Positions 10,701 through 18,097 of a stretch of 64,000 nucleotides of DNA are shown here, in pieces (the first letter of the stretch is position 1; each line of letters starts with the position of its first letter). A program made the position numbers and the translations under genes. The notes under the pieces are model-generated. The model was given only the letters and a program-made list of their open reading frames with translations. It had not been told where the DNA came from and did not search any database. Origin of the DNA: Limobrevibacterium gyesilva (GTDB lineage Bacteria > Pseudomonadota > Alphaproteobacteria > Acetobacterales > Acetobacteraceae); the NCBI RefSeq assembly GCF_025989185.1, contig NZ_JAPDNT010000007.1:1-64000 (forward strand). The letters run 5' to 3'.

Positions 10701-10868
10701 CGGGTTGGCGCCCGGCAGTTGCGTCGTCACCTGGATGGTCGGGAAATCCACCTGCGGCAGGGCCGAGACCGGCAGCGCCCGATAGCCCAGCGCGCCGGCC
10801 AGCAGCACCGCGATCGCCAGCAGCGAGGTGGCGATGGGCCGCGCGATGAAGGGGGCGGAAATGTTCAC
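7773..10868 (-). CDS. RND efflux pump, inner-membrane subunit (MdtB-like)
   Basis: A 1031-residue RND transporter and paralogue of the next gene downstream. It begins MNISAPFIARPIATSLLAIAVLL, the usual first helix, and has VSALPQVDFPTIQVTTQLPG shortly after. The proton-relay helix reads GFVVDDAIVMIEN, and GIVKKNAIMMIDFAIE marks TM10, so both halves look functional. The gene lies 10 bp after the adaptor stop and 6 bp before the second RND gene, which indicates a single transcript and stoichiometric synthesis. Its position directly behind the adaptor matches mdtB. An Ala/Gly/Pro-rich C-terminus ends the protein. Confidence 0.93.
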   Translation of the reverse strand: MNISAPFIARPIATSLLAIAVLLAGALGYRALPVSALPQVDFPTIQVTTQLPGANPDTVANLITASLERQFGQIQGLTTMTSTSSEGTSQITLQFSLNRNIDSASQDVQAAINAAAGTLPSSLPYPPVYSKVNPADAPIITLALMSDNITLDRVSDAADTLLQPKLSEIDGVGKVTVQGNMRPAVRVRVDPARLAAYGLSMEDVRSAVAAANVNGAKGGFDGPRQAVALGANDQLLSPDAYRSLLIAYRNGAPVRMSDVGSVVGGVENDRTGARYQGQPAVVIDVQRQPGANIVQTVDRIKRELPNLRRAMPAAINMVIVNDRTETIRASVNDVQATLILSIFLVVLVIYVFLRSWRATVIPAVALPLSLVGTFGVMALCGYGLDNLSLMALTVATGFVVDDAIVMIENVVRYIEDGMKPLEAAYKGAAQIGFTIVSLTVSLIAVFIPLLFMTGVVGRLFSEFAVVLSVSVIVSAVVSLTLTPMMCGRLLKPASEARPGWIARAGEAGFQAMLRFYRRTLFWSLRHQRFVLLVAAGTLAGTVFLYVIVPKGFLPLQDTGVIVAVTEAEQSVSIPRMSALQDQAAELIRQDPAVTSVVSFVGAGSINATPNTGRLTITLKPRRERSESADAIATRLTARLAGIPGLSVFMQPVQDIQIGTRVSRTQFQYTLIDTDAQELNTWAPRLLDRLKAMPILRDVTSDQQNNGFRTFIRVDRDAAMRLGVTMQEVQDILYDSFGQRQISTIFTQANQYRVVLEADPSWQADPSSLLQLHMPGNGGAQVPLTAIATIERVTAPLAITHEAQFPSVTISFNLAQGASLSQAVEAVAAAEHEISLPATISGSYSGDAAEFQRSLASEPWLILAAVVVIYIVLGVLYESTIHPLTILSTLPSAGIGALLALMLVGSDLSLVALVGVVLLMGIVKKNAIMMIDFAIEAERTRMISPEAAIEEACLLRFRPIMMTTMAALLGALPLVIERGTGSELRFPLGVTIVGGLLLSQLLTLYTTPAIYLALERLRLRVAGPAAGAAPAE

Positions 10869-10878
10869 GCCCGGCCCC

Positions 10879-12153
10879 TCAGGTGTTGCCGCGGTTGCGT
10901 TGCCCGCGGGCCACCGGCGCAGGGCTGCTCGCGGGCACCGGTGCCTGTGCGCCCGGTGCCTGTACGCCCGGTGCCTGGGCGCCCGGCGCCGCTGCAGCCG
11001 ATGGCGGCGTGGCTGTCGGCGACGGCAGCACGTTCACCTTGGCGTTGTCGGTCAGCCGGGCCGCGCCGTCCACGACCACCTTGTCGCCGGGGGTGACGCC
11101 CTCGGTGATCACCGCGGCCACCTGATCCTCATGGCTCACCGTCACCGGGCGGCGCGTCACCGTGTCGTCGGCGTTGAGCAGGTAGACATACGGCCCGCGC
11201 GGCCCGCGCTGCACCGCCACCGGCGGCACCACCACCGCGCCGTGCCGCGTCTCCACGCGCAGCCGCACCGTCACAAAGGCGCCGGGCCACAGCACCAGCC
11301 GTTCGTTGGGGAAGCTCGCCTTCAGCTTGATGGTGCCGGTGGCGGGGTCCACCACGTTGTCCAGCACCGTCAGCGTGCCGCGGTCCAGCACCGGGCGCGC
11401 GGTGCTGGCGCCGCTGGCCTGCGGCAGGGCCAGCACCTCCGGCGTGCCCGCGGCCATCGCCGCGGCAACCGCCGGCAGGCTCTGCTGCGGCAGGGTGAAC
11501 ACCACGGAGATCGGCTTCAGCGTCGTGATCACCGTCAGCGGGACGGCGTCGCTCGCGTGGACGATGTTGCCGGCGTCGATCTGGCGGATGCCCACCCGCC
11601 CGTCCACCGGGGCGGTGATGGTGGTGTAGCTGACCTGCGTGCGGGCGTTGTCGATCTGCGCCTGGTCCTGCGCCACCTGCGCTTCCAGCTGCGCCACCAG
11701 CGCCCGCTGCGTGTCCGCCTGCTGCGCCGAGGTGTAGGCGGTGGCCGCCAGCTTCTGGTACCGCCCGAGGTCGATGCGGGCATTCGCGAGATTCGCCTCG
11801 TCCTGCCGCTTCTTGGCCGCGGCCTGGTCCAGTGCCGCCTGGAACGGGCGCGGATCGATGCGCGCCAGCACGTCGCCCACCTTCACGTCCTGGCCTTCGC
11901 GGAAGTTCACCTCCACCAGCGGCCCGTCCACCATGGGCTTGATGGTGACCATGGCGGAGGCCTGCACCGTGCCCAGCCCGTCCAGGTAGATCGGCACATC
12001 CTTCTGCTCGGCGGCGGCCACCAGCACGGGAATGGCGTCTGGCCCGCGCCGGCCGCGCGCCTGCTGCGCCGAGGGATCGCGCAGCGCGAACCACCAGTAT
12101 CCGCCGCCGGCGGCGATCAGCAGGCAGACCAGAAGCAACAGAATCCGACGCAT
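10879..12153 (-). CDS. RND efflux periplasmic adaptor (HlyD/MdtA family)
   Basis: A 424-residue membrane-fusion protein linking the two RND pumps to the outer-membrane factor. The chosen start at 12153 gives MRRILLLLVCLLIAAGGGYW, an N-terminal signal or anchor helix. The longer frame to 12204 would be coded by the upstream 32-bp repeats and is not protein-like. Lipoyl halves flank an alpha-helical hairpin rich in Ala/Gln (AALDQAAAKKRQDEANLANA), then a beta-barrel (VSYTTITAPVDGRVGIRQID). The C-terminus is a Pro/Ala/Gln tail of about 50 residues with repeated APGAQ-type units, longer than usual for the family. It is second in the operon. Confidence 0.92.
   Translation of the reverse strand: MRRILLLLVCLLIAAGGGYWWFALRDPSAQQARGRRGPDAIPVLVAAAEQKDVPIYLDGLGTVQASAMVTIKPMVDGPLVEVNFREGQDVKVGDVLARIDPRPFQAALDQAAAKKRQDEANLANARIDLGRYQKLAATAYTSAQQADTQRALVAQLEAQVAQDQAQIDNARTQVSYTTITAPVDGRVGIRQIDAGNIVHASDAVPLTVITTLKPISVVFTLPQQSLPAVAAAMAAGTPEVLALPQASGASTARPVLDRGTLTVLDNVVDPATGTIKLKASFPNERLVLWPGAFVTVRLRVETRHGAVVVPPVAVQRGPRGPYVYLLNADDTVTRRPVTVSHEDQVAAVITEGVTPGDKVVVDGAARLTDNAKVNVLPSPTATPPSAAAAPGAQAPGVQAPGAQAPVPASSPAPVARGQRNRGNT
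10941..10985 (-). repeat. Three 15-bp tandem repeats in the adaptor C-terminus
   Basis: Units at 10941, 10956 and 10971 differ at one or two bases and code APGAQ/APGVQ-type pentapeptides in the disordered tail of the adaptor. They look like recent slippage duplications. No function is implied. Confidence 0.75.
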
Positions 12154-12181
12154 AAGCAGGCCTATCCCCGAACAGCGGCGA

Positions 12182-12260
12182 TCATATGACGCCGTGGCGA
12201 TCACATGACCCAGTCATATGACGCCGTGGCGACCATATGACCCGGTCATATGACGCCGTG
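12182..12260. repeat. 32-bp tandem repeat, about 2.5 copies, spanning the end of the outer-membrane factor gene
   Basis: Copies begin at 12182, 12214 and 12246, each opening TCATATGACGCCGTG. The third, partial copy (12246-12260) is the 3' end of the outer-membrane factor gene: on the minus strand it codes YHGVI and the TGA stop. The two full copies fill most of the 92-bp gap before the adaptor gene. The first two copies are almost identical, so this is a recent tandem duplication or an array of sites. CATATG is palindromic within each unit. Confidence 0.85.
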
Positions 12261-13697
12261 ATAGATGGTGCTGGCCGGCGGAACTACATCGGATCTCGAC
12301 CAACCGCCGCCCAGCGCCTTGTAAAGGCTCAGCAATGCCTGAAAGCGGCTCAGCCGGACCTGGGCCAGCGTGTCCAGGTCGGTGAACAGGGTGGTCTGCG
12401 CCTGCAGGGCGGTGACGATGTCTATGGTGCCCGCCAGCAACTGGGCGCGGGCGATGTCCGCCGCCTGCTGCGCGGTGGCGACTGCAACGCGCTCCAGCGC
12501 CTCCTGCTCCGTGGCAAGCCGGTAGGCCGCTACCGCGTTGTCGACATCGGTGAAACCCTGCACCACGGCCTTGCGGTAGGCGGCCAGCAACTCGTCGTAG
12601 TGACCCTTTGCCAGCTCGAACTGGCCCTGCTTGAGCCCGTTGTCGAAGATCGTCTGGGTGGCGCTGGCCGCCGCCGAGGCGAAGAACGACCCGGGTCCGA
12701 ACAACGAGTTCAACCCCAGGCTCAACCAGCCGGCGGACCCGGTCAGCGTGACCTGTGGAAAGAAATCTGCCCGCGCCACCTTGATGTTGGCGTTCGCCGC
12801 GACCAGCGCCGCTTCCGCTGCCGCGATGTCCGGCCGGCGCGCCAGCAGGTCCGATGGCAGGCCCGCCGCCACCTCCGGCAGCGCCAGCGTGTTCAGCGTG
12901 CCCGGGCGCAGCGTGATTGCCTCGGGCGGGCGGCCGGTGAGGATGCCCAGGCCGTTCATCTGCTGCGCCAGCTGGCTCTGCAGGCCCGGGATCTGGGCGC
13001 GGAGGCCGGCCACCAGCGCGGCCTGCTGGGACACGTCCAGCAGGTTCGCCGTGCCGACCTGCTGGCGGGCGGTGATGGCGCCCAGGACCTGCTCCGCATC
13101 GGCGAGGTTGCGGCGGGCGATGTCGATGCGGTCCTGCAGTGCCAGCGCCTGGAACCAGGTGGAGGCGACGGAGGTGACGGCGGTCAGCACCACCGTCTGC
13201 TGGTCGTACCGGCTGAACAGGGCGGAGGCTTCGGCGGATTCCTGGGTGGCCCGCAGCCGGCCCCAGAAGTCGAGTTCATAGCTGATGCTGGGCGCGAGGC
13301 TGACGCTGCGCGCCTCCACATAGCCCGACCGCCCGCCGGCGCGCTGGAAGCTGCGGGCCCAGCTGTCTTTCCCGGTCGCATCCACCGCGGGCAGCAGCGG
13401 GCTGCCGGAGATGCGCACCTGCGCGTCCGCCTGCTGCACGCGGGCAACGGCCGCCTTGATGTCGAAATTGCCCCGCAGCGTCTCGGCGACCAGCCCGTTC
13501 AGGTCCGGCGAGGCGAAGCCGCGCCACCATTCCTCCGACGGCCACGCCAGCGGCGTCTGCGCCTGCGCGGGCATCTCCTTGTATGCCGCCGGCACCTCCA
13601 GAGCCGGGCTCTTGTAGTCCGGCCCGAGCGAGCAGCCCCCCAGCAGCAGCGCGAATGTCAGCGTCATTGCCAGGGGGCAGGTGCGGTGCTGCATCAT
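12246..13697 (-). CDS. Outer-membrane efflux lipoprotein, NodT/OprM family
   Basis: A 483-residue TolC-fold channel, the exit duct for the RND system. The start at 13697 (MMQHRTCPLAM) gives a short lipoprotein signal with the lipobox LLGGC followed by SLGPDYKSP, typical of the NodT family. Two repeated halves each contain long Ala/Gln-rich helices (for example DILARRPDIAAAEAALVAANA near residue 315). The longer frame to 13805 adds an Arg/Trp-rich stretch with no signal character and is rejected. It is the first gene of the four-gene efflux operon, an order (outer-membrane gene first) that differs from mdtABC of enterics, where no dedicated channel gene is present. Confidence 0.9.
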   Translation of the reverse strand: MMQHRTCPLAMTLTFALLLGGCSLGPDYKSPALEVPAAYKEMPAQAQTPLAWPSEEWWRGFASPDLNGLVAETLRGNFDIKAAVARVQQADAQVRISGSPLLPAVDATGKDSWARSFQRAGGRSGYVEARSVSLAPSISYELDFWGRLRATQESAEASALFSRYDQQTVVLTAVTSVASTWFQALALQDRIDIARRNLADAEQVLGAITARQQVGTANLLDVSQQAALVAGLRAQIPGLQSQLAQQMNGLGILTGRPPEAITLRPGTLNTLALPEVAAGLPSDLLARRPDIAAAEAALVAANANIKVARADFFPQVTLTGSAGWLSLGLNSLFGPGSFFASAAASATQTIFDNGLKQGQFELAKGHYDELLAAYRKAVVQGFTDVDNAVAAYRLATEQEALERVAVATAQQAADIARAQLLAGTIDIVTALQAQTTLFTDLDTLAQVRLSRFQALLSLYKALGGGWSRSDVVPPASTIYHGVI

Positions 13698-13814
13698 GTC
13701 GTTCAAACACGGCGCCGGCTCCCAGGCGGGACACCGGCGCCATCGCAATCCTTCCGTTACGGCGCTTATAGCCAGCCGGACGTTACCTGTTGATGACGGC
13801 TGCATTGCGGCACG

Positions 13815-14690
13815 TCATTCTCCGGATGCCGCCAGGATGCGCTGCGCCAGTTTCAGGTGCGGCCGGTCGATCATCTTTCCGTCCAGCGCGAACACGCCGG
13901 CATCGGGGTTGGCGGCAAAGGCGTCGCGCACCGTCCGGGCCCAGGCGACCCGGTGCGGATCGGGGGTGAAGGCCGTGTTCACCGGCGCGATCTGATCGGG
14001 GTGGATGCACAGCTTTCCTGCGAACCCGTCCGCCGCCGCGGCCGCGGCCTCGCGGGCGAGGCCCGCGGCATCGCGCGGATCGGGCCAGGGCGTATCCAGC
14101 GCCGGCAGCCCCGCGGCGCCGGCCGCGATCAGCACGGCCGCGCGCGCATGCGCGACCGGCGCCGGATAGGCGAAGTCCGGCCGGCGCGGGGCGATGCCCA
14201 GATCGGCCGACAGGTCTTCCGCGCCGAAGCAGAAGGCCAGCACCCGCCGCGCCGCCCCCGCCATGCCCGCGAGTCCCAGCACCGAGGCGGCGGTTTCGGT
14301 GACGATCGGCAGCACCCCGATCGACCCGACCGCCTGGCCGGAGGCGACTTCGAGCACTTCCAGATGGTGGTCCAGGGCCAGCAGGTCGTCGGCGCCGCTG
14401 CATTTCGGCAACATCACCGCCTGCGGCCGCCCGGGCACCACGGCGGCGAGGTCGGCCAGGTACCACGGCGTGCCGCGCGGGTTGACGCGCACGATCACGC
14501 CGGGCCGGGTCACTGCCGGCAGCAATGCGGCCGTCGCCGCGCGCGCGGCGTCCTTGGACGGTGGCGCCACCGAATCCTCGAGGTCGAGGATCACCGCGTC
14601 GGCGACCGAGGCCAGCGCCTTCTGCGCCTTGCGCTCGGAATCGCCGGGCGCGAACAGCGGGCTGCGCAGCCGCATCTCCGGCCGGCTCAT
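13815..14690 (-). CDS. HpcH/HpaI aldolase-family CoA-ester lyase (CitE-like)
   Basis: A 291-residue TIM-barrel lyase of the CitE/malyl-CoA lyase group, which cleaves or forms C-C bonds on beta-hydroxyacyl-CoA esters using Mg2+. It opens with RSPLFAPGDSERKAQKAL, then VILDLEDSVAP (metal and substrate region), VRVNPRGTPW, a central LPKCSGADDL, FCFGAEDLSADLG, and KLCIHPDQIAPVN near the end. The ATG at 14690 overlaps the stop of the upstream dehydratase by 4 bp (ATGA), so the pair is translationally coupled. Malyl-CoA, methylmalyl-CoA or citramalyl-CoA are candidate substrates; sequence by eye does not decide between them. Confidence 0.88.
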   Translation of the reverse strand: MSRPEMRLRSPLFAPGDSERKAQKALASVADAVILDLEDSVAPPSKDAARAATAALLPAVTRPGVIVRVNPRGTPWYLADLAAVVPGRPQAVMLPKCSGADDLLALDHHLEVLEVASGQAVGSIGVLPIVTETAASVLGLAGMAGAARRVLAFCFGAEDLSADLGIAPRRPDFAYPAPVAHARAAVLIAAGAAGLPALDTPWPDPRDAAGLAREAAAAAADGFAGKLCIHPDQIAPVNTAFTPDPHRVAWARTVRDAFAANPDAGVFALDGKMIDRPHLKLAQRILAASGE

Positions 14691-15151
14691 GCGGTGCCGC
14701 CTTCCGGCCGGCGTCGCATCAGCGCCTGCCGGTCGCAGGTCGCGACCAGCGTGCCCTTCTGGTTGAAGGCCTGGTGGCGGAACGTCACGATGCCCGCATC
14801 CGGCCGCGATTTGCTGGCCCGCGCGGCCACCACGGTGGTGCGCACGCTGATCGTGTCGCCGGCGAACACCGGGGCCGGGAAGGCCGTGTCGGTCATGCCC
14901 AGATTGGCCACCGTGGTGCCCATCGTCAGATTGTGGACGGACATGCCGATCATCAGCCCCAGGGTGAAGATCGAATTCACCAGCGGCTTGCCGAATTCGG
15001 TCGTTGCCGCGAACTCGGCGTCGAGGTGCAGCTTCTGCACGTTCATGGTCAGGCTGCAGAACAGCACATTGTCCGCCTCGGTGACCGTCCGGGTCCATTC
15101 GGCGTCGATCACCATGCCCTCGGCGAGGTCCTCGAACCACAGGCCGGCCAT
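14687..15151 (-). CDS. MaoC-family acyl dehydratase
   Basis: A 154-residue single hot-dog-fold enzyme of the MaoC/R-specific enoyl-CoA hydratase family, adding or removing water from a CoA thioester. It begins MAGLWFEDLAEGMVIDAEWT and has TVTEADNVLFCSLTMN, which holds the Asp/Asn part of the usual hydratase site. VFAGDTISVRTTV follows in the middle and a basic end closes the protein. The usual active-site His of R-hydratases after the Asp is not obvious, so activity on a specific substrate is uncertain. It overlaps the CoA-ester lyase, which suggests consecutive hydration and lyase steps. It has no good Shine-Dalgarno of its own but follows a 12-codon leader ORF. Confidence 0.85.
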   Translation of the reverse strand: MAGLWFEDLAEGMVIDAEWTRTVTEADNVLFCSLTMNVQKLHLDAEFAATTEFGKPLVNSIFTLGLMIGMSVHNLTMGTTVANLGMTDTAFPAPVFAGDTISVRTTVVAARASKSRPDAGIVTFRHQAFNQKGTLVATCDRQALMRRRPEGGTA

Positions 15152-15154
15152 TGG

Positions 15155-15193
15155 TCAGACCATTTCCGGCCGGTCGAAAGCGCTCTGTTGCAT
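15155..15193 (-). CDS. 12-residue leader ORF upstream of the MaoC gene
   Basis: On the minus strand an AAGGAG Shine-Dalgarno (15201-15206) sits 7 nt before an ATG that opens MQQSAFDRPEMV and then a TGA. The MaoC ATG begins 3 nt after this stop. The spacing is ideal for termination-reinitiation coupling. It may be a genuine leader peptide or the surviving start of a gene that was deleted. The peptide is not rich in one amino acid, so classical attenuation is not supported. Confidence 0.5.
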   Translation of the reverse strand: MQQSAFDRPEMV

Positions 15194-15292
15194 CGTCTTG
15201 CTCCTTGGTTCGACTTGAAACAATCTTGCGCGGACCCGCACGATATGCAAATCAGCATAGACGGTTAAGACAAACCAAGGGAGACGTCCGGG

Positions 15293-16045
15293 GTGTCCGA
15301 CACCATCCTGGCCACCAATGGGCTCACACGCGAGTTCCGGGGCTTCGTCGCCGTCAACGGTGTCGACCTGGCCGTGCGCGCGGGAACGATCCATGCGCTG
15401 ATCGGCCCCAACGGGGCCGGCAAGACCACCTGCTTCAACCTGCTCACCAAGTTCCTGCAGCCGACGCGCGGAACCATCCGGTTCAAGGGGCACGACATCA
15501 CCGGCCTGAAGGCGGCGCAGGTGGCGCGGCTGGGGCTGATCCGCAGCTTCCAGATCTCCGCGGTGTTCGCGCATCTGACGGCGCTGGAGAATGTGCGCGT
15601 GGCGTTGCAACGCGCCCGCGGCGGCAGCTTCGACTTCTGGCGTTCCGATGAGGTGTTGCACATCTATGACGACCGCGCCCGCGAGCTGCTGGCGGATGTC
15701 GGGCTCACCGAATACGTCGACACCCCCGCCGCGCAACTGTCATATGGCCGCAAGCGCGCGCTGGAAATCGCCACCACGCTGGCGCTCGATCCCGAGATGA
15801 TGCTGCTGGACGAACCCACCGCCGGCATGACGCATGAAGACGTGGACCGCATCGTCGGGCTGATCGGGCGGGTGCGTCAGGGACGGACGATCCTGATGGT
15901 CGAGCACAACCTCTCGGTGGTGGAAGGGTTGTGCGACACCATCACCGTGCTGGCCCGCGGCCAGGTGCTGGCCGAAGGCGACTACGCCGCCGTCTCGAAG
16001 AATCCTGACGTGATCGCCGCCTATCTGGGGACATCCGATGCCTGA
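15293..16045 (+). CDS. livG: ABC transporter ATP-binding protein, LivG type
   Basis: A 250-residue cytoplasmic ATPase of a branched-chain-amino-acid-type (HAAT) importer. Walker A is GPNGAGKT with Lys44, the signature is LSYGRKRALEIA, and Walker B is MMLLDEPTAGM, where the Ala-Gly-Met ending is typical of LivG. The start is GTG at 15293, just after a purine-rich GGGAGACG. The gene opens a six-gene plus-strand cluster (ATPase, ATPase, two binding proteins, two permeases). It diverges from the MaoC pair across about 140 bp. The Liv name states the family; the substrate could be an amino acid, amide or aromatic acid. Confidence 0.93.
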   Translation: MSDTILATNGLTREFRGFVAVNGVDLAVRAGTIHALIGPNGAGKTTCFNLLTKFLQPTRGTIRFKGHDITGLKAAQVARLGLIRSFQISAVFAHLTALENVRVALQRARGGSFDFWRSDEVLHIYDDRARELLADVGLTEYVDTPAAQLSYGRKRALEIATTLALDPEMMLLDEPTAGMTHEDVDRIVGLIGRVRQGRTILMVEHNLSVVEGLCDTITVLARGQVLAEGDYAAVSKNPDVIAAYLGTSDA

Positions 16046-16056
16046 CGTAAGCGCGC

Positions 16057-16749
<693 letters not shown>

Positions 16750-16838
16750 CCGCCTGGGCTACCGGCCGCGGCAACCGCGGCCGGACGACCGACGACACAA
16801 CAAGGCCGGCGCAGACCGGCCGCCAACCGGGAGACTGC

Positions 16839-18062
16839 ATGATGCGCCTTTCGCGCCGTTCGCTGCTGGGTACCGCCGCCGTTGCCGCCACAGTTCCGGC
16901 GATGCGCGCCGGCGCGCAGACGCCCACGCTGAAGCTGGGCGTGCTGACCGACCTGTCCGGCCCCTACCAGGATATCGGGGGTCCGTTGGCGATCGCCGCC
17001 GCCCAGCAGGCGATCGAGGATTTCGGCGCCGCGGGCAAGGGGATGAAGGTCGAGGTCGTCTCCGCCGACCACCAGAACAAGCCGGATATCGGCGCCAACG
17101 TAGCCCGCCAGTGGTTCGACCGCGACGGCGTGGATATCATCCTGGAAGTGGCGAACTCCGGTGTGGCCCTGGCCGTCGCCGGCGTCGCCAAGGAGAAGAA
17201 CAAGGTCTACATCAACTCCGGCGCCGCCACCTCCGACCTCACCGGCGCGCAGTGCAATGCCAATACCATCCATTTCGTCTATGATACCTACATGCTCGCC
17301 AGATCCACTGGCGGAGCGCTGGTGAAAGCGGGCGGCGACACCTGGTTCTTCATCACCGCCGACTACGCCTTCGGCCATGCGCTGACCCGCGACGTGACCA
17401 CCTTCGTCGAGCAGGCCGGCGGCAAGGTTCTGGGCGGCGTGCGCACGCCGTTCCCGGGCACCACCGATTTCTCCTCGTTCCTGCTGCAGGCGCAGAGCAG
17501 CGGCGCCAAGGTGATCGGCCTGGCCAATGCCGGGGCCGACACCATCAACACGATCAAGCAGGCGAAGGAGTTCGGCATCAAGCAGAAGCTCGGCGGCCTG
17601 CTGGTGTTCCTCAGCGACGTGCACGCCATGGGGCTGGACATCTGCCAGGGCCTGGTGCTGACCGAGAGCTTCTATTGGGACTTCAACGACAGGACGCGCG
17701 CCTTCGCCGAGCGGATCAAGCCGAAAGCGCCGAGCAAGCGCCCGACCATGGTGCACGCCGGCACCTATGCCAGCGCGCTGCATTACCTGAAGGTTGCGCA
17801 CGACATGGGTGTGGCCCAGGCGAAGGCCGACGGCGCGGCCACGGTTGCTCGCCTGAAGGCGATGCCCACTGATGACGACTGCTTCGGCAAAGGCGTCATC
17901 CGCGCCGATGGTCGCAAGATCCATCCGAGCTACCTGTTCGAGGTGAAGAAGCCGGGCGAGAGCAAGTATCCCTGGGACTACTACAAGCTGCTCGCGACCA
18001 CTCCGGCCGAGGAGGCTTTCCGTCCGCTGAACGCCGGCGGATGTCCGCTGGCCAAGGCGTAG
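16839..18062 (+). CDS. Periplasmic substrate-binding protein of the Liv-type ABC importer (first copy)
   Basis: A 407-residue type-I binding protein. The N-terminus MMRLSRRSLLGTAAVAATV carries a twin-arginine-like signal (SRRSLLG) with cleavage near AGAQ. The mature part starts TLKLGVLTDLSGPYQDIGG, the usual HAAT/LivJ opening that leads to the ligand cleft. A Shine-Dalgarno-like GGGAGA lies about 6 nt before the ATG. It is closely similar along its full length to the next gene, showing a tandem duplication with divergence, for example QNKPDIGANVARQW against QNKPDLGASIAREW. The ligand is not identifiable by eye. Confidence 0.92.
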   Translation: MMRLSRRSLLGTAAVAATVPAMRAGAQTPTLKLGVLTDLSGPYQDIGGPLAIAAAQQAIEDFGAAGKGMKVEVVSADHQNKPDIGANVARQWFDRDGVDIILEVANSGVALAVAGVAKEKNKVYINSGAATSDLTGAQCNANTIHFVYDTYMLARSTGGALVKAGGDTWFFITADYAFGHALTRDVTTFVEQAGGKVLGGVRTPFPGTTDFSSFLLQAQSSGAKVIGLANAGADTINTIKQAKEFGIKQKLGGLLVFLSDVHAMGLDICQGLVLTESFYWDFNDRTRAFAERIKPKAPSKRPTMVHAGTYASALHYLKVAHDMGVAQAKADGAATVARLKAMPTDDDCFGKGVIRADGRKIHPSYLFEVKKPGESKYPWDYYKLLATTPAEEAFRPLNAGGCPLAKA

Positions 18063-18097
18063 ATCTGAACACAACCAAGACATACGGAGAAAGCGAC

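Noticed and set aside
6177-11096. A 1639-codon open frame on the plus strand across both RND genes
   Set aside because: It is antisense to two intact RND genes and rich in His, Arg, Gln and Gly, the composition expected from the reverse of GC-rich codons. No domain is visible.
12154-12204. An N-terminal extension of the adaptor protein into the repeat region
   Set aside because: The added residues are coded by the repeat and spoil the signal sequence; the start at 12153 gives a normal N-terminus.
12182-12260. The 32-bp repeats as a CRISPR array
   Set aside because: The copies are directly adjacent with no unique spacers, and no cas genes are present.
12237-13793. A 518-codon plus-strand open frame starting in the 32-bp repeat
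   Set aside because: It is the reverse of the outer-membrane factor gene, which has a lipobox and NodT-type motifs.
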